From assembly GCA_001275005.1 (NCBI GenBank), contig JWZX01001582.1:1-22385 (forward strand): a stretch of 22,385 nt of DNA, written 5' to 3'. How positions within the stretch are numbered: position 1 is the stretch's first letter; each line of letters starts with the position of its first letter. The position numbers were made by a program, and so were the translations under genes. Shown here one piece after another: positions 16,102 to 22,385 of the stretch. Origin of the DNA: Chrysochromulina tobinii (Eukaryota; Haptophyta; Prymnesiales; Chrysochromulinaceae). The notes under the pieces are model-generated. The model did no database searches. It was not told the DNA's origin and saw only the letters and a list, made by a program, of their open reading frames with translations.

Positions 16102-17700
16102 ATGGATGTGCTTGCAGTCCTCACCGAGCCGGCACGCCTTATCCTAGCACTCTTCTGGTCCCTCCTATCCTGGCCGAGTCGTCAGCTTTCGTGGGTGCGC
16201 AGCCAGTACATTCCACCCCCGATCCCAACAAAGCGATTGGCCAATGGGCTGCTGGCCGACGTGCAAATGCCCGCGACTGTGACGGAGGCCATTGAGATTG
16301 CCAAGACGCTTGGATTTCCAGCGTGGTTTGCGGTGGGGGCGGCAACGGCCGCCTACCAGGTCGAGGGCGGACTCGACAAGAGCAACTGGGCGGAATGGGA
16401 GCGATCGGGCCGGAATGGATCGCACTTTGCCGGTACAGCATGCGATATGTGGAATCGATTCGATGCGGACGTGAAGCGCATGCGCGCTCTCGGGCTTCGC
16501 ATGTACAGATTCAGTGTCGACTGGTCGCGCCTCGAGCCGAGCGAGGGCTTCTTCGACGACAATGCCTTAGCAGAGTACGTGCGCTGGTGCGTGCTACTGC
16601 GTGAGGCCGGTATCGAGCCGATGATCACGCTCCATCATTTCGCGGAGCCCGCTTGGTTCGAAGCCAAAGGCGGTTTCATCCACCGCGCCAATATTGAGTT
16701 CTTCACGCGCTTTGCCGAGCGCGCCGTCGCCGCGCTCGCGCCGCACTGCCGCCACTGGTGCACCGTCAACGAGCTCAACGGCGTGGTCATTTGCGGCTAC
16801 CTCGCTGGGATACACCCTCCGGGCATCAAGGATGACTTGCCGAAGATGCTGCACGCGATCCGGCACCTTATGCTCGCGCACGGCAGGGCAGCCTCCATCA
16901 TCAGGCGAATCACTGCCGAGCTCCCACTCCGCGGCTTGGCCCCTGCGCCCTCGCCCATCGTCGTGCTTCCGCTGTCACATATCATGTTCATGCCCGCAGG
17001 GCTCGGTCTGATCTCGTACCTGCTGCCGGCGCTGCTCAACTACCTGTTCAACTTTGCCTTCCACGAGGCGGCCATCAAGGGCCGCCTCTCACTGATCGTT
17101 CATGCTCTCTTCTGGCTCTTCGGCCACCGCGGGCTCCATGCGGACGTGCAGACGCTGCGTGGCTCCGTCGACGTCGTTGGGGTGAACCATTACTATCGGT
17201 CAGAGGTTAGTTTTGGGCTCGAGCCGAAGGGGACACCAGGGGAGGCGCCACGGCGCTCGGGCCCGACAGACCTCTTCTTGCGCCTGCCAGGCGGCATGCT
17301 GCTGCGCGCCACGCCGGTGGACGGGTTCGAGAAGTCCGACATGAATTGGGATCTCACCCCGAGCTCGATGGAGTGGCTGCTCACCGCGCTCTGGGAGCGC
17401 TTCCACATGCCGATGATCGTGACTGAGAGCGGCATCGCGGACGGCGACGAGCCCGATGATCGCCGGACGCGCTACCTCGCAGCAGTCTTGCGCGTCGCTT
17501 CGCGTGTGCGCGAGCGTGGCGTCGACCTTCGCGGCTACCTAATTTGGACACTGCTCGACAACTTCGAGTGGGCTGAGGGATTCCGGCCGCGCTTTGGCTT
17601 GCTACGCACCAACTTTACGGACCTCGCGCGCCACGAGCGCGTGTCCTCGCCCATGGTCCGTGGCGTGTTCTCAAGGGACGAGCACGGTCGGCCTCTCTGA
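16102..17700 (+). CDS. Glycoside hydrolase family 1 enzyme with N-terminal membrane anchor
   Basis: 532 residues from ATG 16102. Residues about 7-24 (PARLILALFWSLLSW) are hydrophobic and could be a signal anchor. The rest is a GH1 (beta/alpha)8 barrel: FAVGAATAAYQVEGGLDKSN with W-x-E-W, RMYRFSVDWSRLEPSEG, LHHFAEPAWF, acid/base E224 in TVNEL, VGVNHYY, nucleophile E442 in VTESG, and LLDNFEWAEGFRPRFGL near the C-terminus. Two signature positions differ from the textbook forms (TFNEP, ITENG), but both catalytic Glu residues are present, so it should be active on beta-glycosides, either hydrolysing or transferring sugars. A hydrophobic region around 287-338 replaces the usual loop after the acid/base. 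Plant SFR2 galactolipid-remodelling enzymes are also anchored GH1 proteins, but similarity here is general, not specific. The last 61 bp are duplicated downstream. Confidence 0.87.
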   Translation: MDVLAVLTEPARLILALFWSLLSWPSRQLSWVRSQYIPPPIPTKRLANGLLADVQMPATVTEAIEIAKTLGFPAWFAVGAATAAYQVEGGLDKSNWAEWERSGRNGSHFAGTACDMWNRFDADVKRMRALGLRMYRFSVDWSRLEPSEGFFDDNALAEYVRWCVLLREAGIEPMITLHHFAEPAWFEAKGGFIHRANIEFFTRFAERAVAALAPHCRHWCTVNELNGVVICGYLAGIHPPGIKDDLPKMLHAIRHLMLAHGRAASIIRRITAELPLRGLAPAPSPIVVLPLSHIMFMPAGLGLISYLLPALLNYLFNFAFHEAAIKGRLSLIVHALFWLFGHRGLHADVQTLRGSVDVVGVNHYYRSEVSFGLEPKGTPGEAPRRSGPTDLFLRLPGGMLLRATPVDGFEKSDMNWDLTPSSMEWLLTALWERFHMPMIVTESGIADGDEPDDRRTRYLAAVLRVASRVRERGVDLRGYLIWTLLDNFEWAEGFRPRFGLLRTNFTDLARHERVSSPMVRGVFSRDEHGRPL

Positions 17701-17761
17701 CGTGTCCTCGCCCATGGTCCGTGGCGTGTTCTCAAGGGACGAGCACGGTCGGCCTCTCTGA
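17640..17761. repeat. Perfect 61-bp tandem duplication over GH1 stop codon
   Basis: Positions 17640-17700 and 17701-17761 are identical as read. Copy 1 encodes the last 20 residues and the TGA; copy 2 lies entirely after the stop. 61 is not a multiple of three, so if the stop were bypassed the second copy would be out of frame. Confidence 0.93.
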
Positions 17762-17768
17762 CGAGCAG

Positions 17769-17800
17769 GCTGTTGGCGTGTCATGCTGTTGGCGTGTCAT
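17769..17800. repeat. 16-bp tandem repeat, two copies
   Basis: gctgttggcgtgtcat occurs at 17769-17784 and again at 17785-17800, followed by a partial third start (gctg). It lies 8 bp after the 61-bp duplication, so the locus has suffered two nested tandem duplications. Confidence 0.9.
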
Positions 17801-18006
17801 GCTGCAGGCCAAGCCCAAAACGTGCAACGAAGGCGCTCCCCGCCCGACTCCACGTTCCGCGACACCTTTTTTCCCAAAGCTTAGCCTGCAGCACTCTGTG
17901 CATGGTACGGCGGGAAGCATGCTCGATATGGGATGCCATGCACGCGCCGCGGCAGCCATTATGGCTGTATTTATCGTATGCTAGGGGGTATACTGAATAC
18001 TCGGAA

Positions 18007-18075
18007 GGGTTGAGGCGTTAGGGATAGGGTTAGGCGAGGGTTTAGGGACCCTAGTACCCGCTAGGGTTCGGCTTT
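18007..18075 (+). repeat. Degenerate telomere-like (T)TTAGGG repeats
   Basis: Words gttaggg, atagggt, taggcgaggg, tttaggg, ctagggt and tttgggt are packed in about 70 bp on the plus strand, with one inverted ccctag. They resemble TTAGGG/TTTAGGG telomeric units with mutations. An interstitial telomeric remnant is one reading; chance in a G/T-rich stretch is another. Confidence 0.4.
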
Positions 18076-18554
18076 GGGTTACGTCCGGCTTTACTTTCTC
18101 GTTTCTGAGAAAGGTAAGTGCTAATAAAAGGTATAAATGTATCGATCGCGGCACATAGGCACACGCGCGTCGGGGTGGCACGTGGACGTGCCTTTGGTTG
18201 CCATCATGTGGCGTTCATCGTAGCTTCTTTAGGCGGTGACCGCGCCTTGTTCGCGCGTGTTTCCTTTCGACGTAACTTTACGTAACTTTGAGTATCATCG
18301 GAATCTCAATCTGAATGTGTCCTCGGTCCCCCGAAAGCGTCAACCCTTTCTATCTGAATGAGCTACCCACCTACCCTACAGTATTGCTGAAGTGCCCTTC
18401 TGGACGCTATAGTGGATAACAAAGCGTGCGGTGGGGGACTTTGAAGGTGGTGCCACGCCATCCACGCTGTCTGTCTTTCCGTGCTTTCCGCTCGATGTGG
18501 CTGTGTTTCTTGTCATCATGGTGCTACTGCCTTGACGCCCGACGGCCTGATAGA

Positions 18555-19529
18555 TTAAAAGCAATGGTTTCCTTGTTTGACTTCGATGGCTTCCACCTCC
18601 AGGAGGCGCATCTCTTTCGCGAGCAGCGCGCGGCTGCCATTATGCAAATAGAGGAATGTCACGAGGACCATCACGTGCATCACGTTGTGTGAGTTACCCA
18701 CATAGTCAAAGGTGCCCGGTGGGAAGAGGCGCTCGGGCAGCTTGAACAGCCAGGCAAGCACCGCTACCGCGAAGCTCAGCACCCAGGACAGCACGACAGG
18801 CCCAAAATCGGGGTCGAAGAGGAGCACGTGCGTGCAGATGGGCACGGCCAATAGCACGGGAACGAGCATTATCCCTGCCACACGAATTGTGGAGCCGCGG
18901 TCAGCGTGGCGCTGCGTATTGTTGGCGTCGGCGTCGGTCTGCGCCACGAATAGGCGCACGCCCAGCACGGAGATGAGCAGTAGCAGAGCCAGCAGTGGGG
19001 CCGCGACGTGTGGCGTCTCTCGGAAGAAGACGGCGGCAAGCAGTGCAGAATGCGAGACGGTGGCGAGGAAGGCGAAGGCGTAGTCCAACTGGATGCAGCG
19101 GTTGTAGACGTCCAGCGGGAATGACTCGCTAATGTGGAAGATGACACTTGCACAGCCGCAACATACTCCGATGGCTGCATGCACGCGCAGGACAGTGCTG
19201 AGCCATGGCATTTGCTCATAGTAGTCGCCGAAGAGGCACGGAAGAAGCAGGAGGCTGCCCGCGAGATGGGACCAAATGTTCACCGTCTCGCTGTGCCCAC
19301 GAAAGAGAGCCGTTCTCAGGCTGATGTCGTTCTGCGCGCGGTAGCCTTTGAGCAGGTACTTATTGGTTGCACGGTGTTCTGGCATGTCCTTAAATCCGAC
19401 CAGAGGAAGCCACTGAGGCTTGGCAGGCTGACCCGCGACTTTGATGGCGAGCACCTCCGCGAGATTGAGCTGGCTGGATGCGCGAGATAGCACGGCCTCC
19501 GTCGGAAGCGTCTTGCTTGGCGGCGGCAT
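18555..19529 (-). CDS. PAQR-family seven-helix receptor (progestin/adipoQ, hemolysin-III type)
   Basis: 324 residues from the ATG at 19529 (MPPPSKTLPTEAVL). In-frame ATGs at 19697 and 19730 would add 56 or 67 residues that lack family features and would leave only about 70-105 bp to the upstream gene, so I prefer the internal start. Motif A is KGYRAQNDISLRTALF followed by GHSETVNIWSH. Motif B is SVIFHISESF with LDYAF (H132, D149). Motif C is DYVGNSHNVMHVMV (H281, H285). These three His plus the Asp form the zinc-binding, ceramidase-like site of PAQR proteins. About seven hydrophobic helices are visible. Family members sense steroids or adiponectin-like ligands or hydrolyse ceramides in membranes; the ligand here is unknown. 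Confidence 0.87.
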   Translation of the reverse strand: MPPPSKTLPTEAVLSRASSQLNLAEVLAIKVAGQPAKPQWLPLVGFKDMPEHRATNKYLLKGYRAQNDISLRTALFRGHSETVNIWSHLAGSLLLLPCLFGDYYEQMPWLSTVLRVHAAIGVCCGCASVIFHISESFPLDVYNRCIQLDYAFAFLATVSHSALLAAVFFRETPHVAAPLLALLLLISVLGVRLFVAQTDADANNTQRHADRGSTIRVAGIMLVPVLLAVPICTHVLLFDPDFGPVVLSWVLSFAVAVLAWLFKLPERLFPPGTFDYVGNSHNVMHVMVLVTFLYLHNGSRALLAKEMRLLEVEAIEVKQGNHCF

Positions 19530-19801
19530 CTCGTCGCCCGCCCGCGGGTCGATGCACCCGCTTCGCCTTCCATGGCCGTCTGCGAGAACGCACGAGATTC
19601 TGATCCCGTCCGTAGATAACTTTCCACGTGTAGTATGTATCTGTGCAAGCGCCGGAGGGAGGAGAGAGAGGAGCGTCATGAGGAGCGTGCGTGGCATGTG
19701 GATGGGCGTGGGCGTTTCCAACCTTTCCATCCAAGGCACCCGACATGGGCCGCATGCCCACTCGCTAAATTTGAGGCTGCCCACCAGAGGGTACTATCTT
19801 T

Positions 19802-20710
19802 CTATCCAAAAGCCCCCTGCAAGTCTGTCCAGACAGCACGTGCATTCAGGACACCGCGTCCTCGCCGCCTCGCCTCCCCCCAGCTGGCCTCGTGAGGAGT
19901 GGCCACAGCTGCCAACGAGGACGTGCCGCTGCGGCTCGGCGGCGCGCACGGCCTTGCAATAGGGCTGAAGGAGCACACGAAGATGTGGCGGATGCCCGAG
20001 GTCACCTCTTCGGCTGCATGGAGGATCCCACCTCCATAGAGCAGCGCAGAACCGCGAGGTGGTTTGAGCACACAGTTCGGCAGGGCGACCGGCGAGCCGC
20101 AGTCTGGGTGTTCATTTGGGTGCCGCTCACATCCGTCGGTCCAGAAGGAAGTGCCGCCGCCCGTATAGGCATCAGGTGGGCTGAGCGGGATGAGAACCGT
20201 GAGGGCCTCGAGGTCTTCGTGAGGGTAGAGCGACCCACCGGCGGTGTACACACTTACGGCAGGTTCGGCGGCCGCAAATCGCATAGGAGTGTCGCGCAGA
20301 GCCGCATAACCGAAGAGCGCCTTCTTGGCATTGGGCAGCTCCTGTTCGATGATCTCAAAGACTCTGAGCAGCATGCGCTCGACAATAGCTCTAGCGCTGG
20401 CATCCATGCGGCTCACGCGAACCCGGCGTAGAGGCTCATCCTCGTCTTCACCTCGCAGGCAGCTATCGTCCTGGCCTTCTTGAAGCCACGTTTCCGCAGC
20501 ATGGACAAGCTGGTCACATTCGCCAGGAGTCAGGAAATAGCTATTGCTGACGAGAACGGAGTTGTGCATCAGCGGAACGCACCCTGGACCGACGGCCACA
20601 GCCCGAAACGAAGCTGCTTCAAATGTCCAGATGCTGCTGCCATCTTCGAGTTTTTCGAGATGCAGAAGCGCGCAGCACTGCAACTCGACATGATCGTGTG
20701 CGGCGGCCAT
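19802..20710 (-). CDS. 2-oxoglutarate/Fe(II)-dependent dioxygenase (prolyl-4-hydroxylase-like)
   Basis: 302 residues from the ATG at 20710. The double-stranded beta-helix core carries the iron triad: H164-x-D166 in SLYPHEDLEALTVLIPLS and distal H231 in GILHAAEEV. R241 ten residues later is placed to bind 2-oxoglutarate. YTGGGTSFW and PPRGSALLYGGG are typical core strands of P4H-like enzymes. The N-terminal part has FLTPGECDQLVHAAE, the usual first helix of this group. No signal peptide is visible, so a cytosolic or nuclear site is likelier than the ER. The predicted reaction is oxygen-dependent hydroxylation of a protein or small-molecule substrate with release of succinate and CO2. The C-terminal about 50 residues after CSFSP are Arg/Ala/Pro-rich and unstructured. 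Substrate cannot be inferred. Confidence 0.85.
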   Translation of the reverse strand: MAAAHDHVELQCCALLHLEKLEDGSSIWTFEAASFRAVAVGPGCVPLMHNSVLVSNSYFLTPGECDQLVHAAETWLQEGQDDSCLRGEDEDEPLRRVRVSRMDASARAIVERMLLRVFEIIEQELPNAKKALFGYAALRDTPMRFAAAEPAVSVYTAGGSLYPHEDLEALTVLIPLSPPDAYTGGGTSFWTDGCERHPNEHPDCGSPVALPNCVLKPPRGSALLYGGGILHAAEEVTSGIRHIFVCSFSPIARPCAPPSRSGTSSLAAVATPHEASWGEARRRGRGVLNARAVWTDLQGAFG

Positions 20711-20896
20711 TTCTTCGGATCACAAGAATCACTTTCCAAAAAGAGATACAGAAGTACATAGGGAAATCCCAGTGTATTATGCAACGCAACTGTGCTCTTT
20801 CAGTTCTTGCCGCTTGACGAATCTGCCGCTACGGCGCCCTCGCGCGAGACCTGCGCAAAGACGAGCGAGTTGACCGCAGCCGCCGCCGCGCTCAGC
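20711..20896. promoter_or_regulatory. Divergent promoter, dioxygenase / sacsin-like gene
   Basis: 186 bp between two divergent ATGs. Its left half (about 20715-20800) is A/T-rich relative to the window, which suits a core promoter. A pyrimidine-rich tgctctttcag ends near 20802 in the sacsin-like frame, which stays open upstream to a TAG near 20760 without any ATG. An upstream exon therefore cannot be excluded. Confidence 0.4.
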
Positions 20897-22385
20897 ATGG
20901 CCTCCGATGAAACCTCGGAATTCATGTCCGACTTTGGACAAAAAGTCGACCTCTGCCAGCGCATCCGCGACGTGACGACCAACTACCCTGAAGGGGCGCT
21001 TCTCAAAGAGATGGTGCAGAATGCGGATGACGCGGGCGCGCGGGTCTTCCGCGTGATGCTCGACTACCGCTCGCATGGCACGAGCTCACTCGTCGCACCC
21101 AAGACAGGCGCCTTCCAGGGACCCTCGCTTAACACGTACAACGACGCGGTCTTCACGGACACCGATTTTGAGAGCATCCAGCACATTGGCGGCTCCAAGA
21201 AGACGGAGGCCACCGCACGCACGAAGACGGGCCGTTTTGGCGTTGGGTTCAACTCGAGCTACCACGTCACCGATCTGCCGTGTTTCGTCTCCCGCCGCTA
21301 CCTTGTGATGCTCGACCCGCACTGCGCGCACTTACCCAACGTAAGCAGCTCCGAGCCGGGCAAGATGATCAACTTTTTGCATCCTGGCATGCGAGAGAAG
21401 TACGCGGACCAGCTCGCGCCCTTCAGAGTGTTTGGATGCACGATGGACACCGAGCTCAACGCGACCATCTTCCGGCTCGCGCTTCGCACCGACGAGCAGG
21501 CAGCCACTTCGCGCATCTCGAAGCGCGCGTGCTCGCCCGCCGCCGCGCGTGTGCTCGTAGACGAGTTCGCGGCGGCGCTGCCCGAGGTGGCGCTCTTCCT
21601 CACGCACATCCACACGCTCGAGGTGTACACGTGGGAGGCGGCCGATGCACAGCCGCGCCTGCTGCGCGGCCTCGTTGTCTCGGATCACGCGACAGGTGCG
21701 GCTCCCGACCGGCAGCGGCTACATGCCCTCGTACGCTCGGCGATGCACGACCTGCGCGGCGTCGGCATCGTCGAGGACACGACACGGCTTGCGATGCGGC
21801 CCTCGACGCCAGGGGGAGCGGCGGACTCCAGCCTGTGGGTCGTTGCGCAGAGCATGGGCGGCGGAAAGGCACGCGAGATGAGCATCGACAAGGACGTTGC
21901 CGATTACGGCCTCCAGCCTGTGCCGTGGGGCGGCGTCTCCGCGCTCATTACGGCGCGCCACGTGGCCGACAATAGCGAAGGTGGGCTCGCCGTGCACGGA
22001 CGCCCGTATTGCCTGCTGCCCCTGCCAAGCTCGACCGGGCTGCCCGTACATGTCAATGGCTTCTTTGAGCTCTCATCCAACCGCCGCGACATTTGGTATG
22101 GCGACGACATGGTCGGTGCGGGCAAGCTGCGATCCGATTGGAACTGTGCACTGATCGAGGACGTCATCGCGCCCTCGTACAAACGGCTGCTGCTCGAGGT
22201 CAAGCAGGAGCTGCTCTCGAGCGGCAGGTTCTACGAGCTGTGGCCGCAGCAGCGGCCGGCGGAGCCGTGGGGTCGACTGGTGGACACCTTGTACCGCTCG
22301 ATACTTGAGCAGCCGCTGCTGCACACGGCGGCGCGCGGCGGCGAGTGGGTGAGCCCGATGCAGGCGGTCTTCTCGGCGCCGACGG
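20897..22385 (+). CDS. Sacsin-like protein, N-terminal HSP90-type ATPase (3' truncated)
   Basis: 496 residues are visible from ATG 20897 to the window edge, with no stop. The region matches the N-terminus of sacsin repeat (SIRPT) proteins: FGQKVDLCQRIRDV, LLKEMVQNADDAGARVF (E38, N42, D45), GPSLNTYNDAVFTDTDFESI, HIGGSKK, TGRFGVGFNSSYHVTD (111-126) and VMLDPHCAHLPNVS. N-A-D-D-A-G and G-R-F-G-V-G-F-N are the Bergerat ATP-binding motifs of the GHKL/HSP90 fold. Later, VHVNGFFELSSNRRDIWYG and the W-x-x-L segments also fit sacsin. Vertebrate sacsin is a giant cochaperone of about 4,500 residues with three such repeats and acts in cytoskeletal proteostasis. Whether this copy is full length cannot be seen. 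The start could be extended if there is an upstream exon. Confidence 0.9.
   Translation, partial: MASDETSEFMSDFGQKVDLCQRIRDVTTNYPEGALLKEMVQNADDAGARVFRVMLDYRSHGTSSLVAPKTGAFQGPSLNTYNDAVFTDTDFESIQHIGGSKKTEATARTKTGRFGVGFNSSYHVTDLPCFVSRRYLVMLDPHCAHLPNVSSSEPGKMINFLHPGMREKYADQLAPFRVFGCTMDTELNATIFRLALRTDEQAATSRISKRACSPAAARVLVDEFAAALPEVALFLTHIHTLEVYTWEAADAQPRLLRGLVVSDHATGAAPDRQRLHALVRSAMHDLRGVGIVEDTTRLAMRPSTPGGAADSSLWVVAQSMGGGKAREMSIDKDVADYGLQPVPWGGVSALITARHVADNSEGGLAVHGRPYCLLPLPSSTGLPVHVNGFFELSSNRRDIWYGDDMVGAGKLRSDWNCALIEDVIAPSYKRLLLEVKQELLSSGRFYELWPQQRPAEPWGRLVDTLYRSILEQPLLHTAARGGEWVSPMQAVFSAPT

Larger units (their letters stand above)
17762..18554. other. Convergent spacer after GH1 and PAQR genes
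   Basis: 793 bp between two genes facing each other; both 3' UTRs should lie here. It holds a 16-bp tandem repeat, telomere-like degenerate repeats (about 18007-18075), an AATAAA hexamer at 18123-18128 and two acgtaacttt units at 18270-18289. Composition is more AT-rich than the genes. No coding frame or tRNA fold is supported. Confidence 0.55.

Noticed and set aside
1-22385. Giant-virus or bacterial origin of the window
   Set aside because: Eukaryotic families, a spliceosomal intron, separate promoters and no viral hallmark genes (capsid, packaging ATPase, DNA polymerase) argue against it.

Overview
The window looks like nuclear DNA of a single-celled eukaryote, most likely a GC-rich, intron-poor marine alga of the haptophyte or pelagophyte kind. 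The evidence is eukaryote-only families (sacsin, PAQR receptor, NIPA Mg transporter, NAK-type kinase, U-box), one well-supported GT-AG intron, no Shine-Dalgarno or operon logic, strong G/C third-position bias, and many proteins with low-complexity Glu/Pro/Ala/Ser tracts. The lineage assignment is inference. I see no phage, plasmid, CRISPR, rRNA or tRNA signal.

Layout. 1-1139 (-): 3' truncated protein with two FHA domains. 1426-3156 (-): U-box protein with two copies of a Trp-rich domain. 3334-4020 (+): coiled-coil protein behind an E2F-like site. 4442-5962 (-): amino-acid/polyamine permease in two exons. 6395-7396 (-): very acidic nuclear-type protein with Glu-Pro/Lys repeats. 7687-9267 (+): NIPA-type magnesium transporter. 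9268-10429: 1.16 kb gene-poor, partly palindromic and extremely GC-rich spacer. 10430-11125 (-): protein with a duplicated PDG-x-PGDE module and a C-terminal Tudor/SH3-like barrel. 11383-13188 (-): large disordered protein with a STAS-like domain. 13330-15657 (+): NAK-family kinase fused to a C2 domain with an endocytic-type tail. 16102-17700 (+): GH1 glycosidase with an N-terminal hydrophobic anchor, ending in a perfect 61-bp tandem duplication. 17762-18554: spacer with degenerate telomere-like repeats. 18555-19529 (-): PAQR receptor. 19802-20710 (-): 2-oxoglutarate/Fe(II) dioxygenase. 20897-end (+): start of a sacsin-like chaperone.

Genes are independently transcribed. There are four divergent pairs (U-box/coiled-coil, acidic protein/NIPA, STAS/kinase, dioxygenase/sacsin) with intergenic gaps of about 140-290 bp, which probably hold bidirectional promoters. 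Codirectional neighbours are also separated by about 250-440 bp. Nothing suggests a dedicated multi-gene pathway or a defence system. The most interesting items are protein architectures and gene-structure questions: the asymmetric double FHA with a Cys4 insert, the NAK-C2 fusion, a possible in-frame intron in the NIPA gene, a possible missed exon on the U-box gene, and the palindromic spacer.
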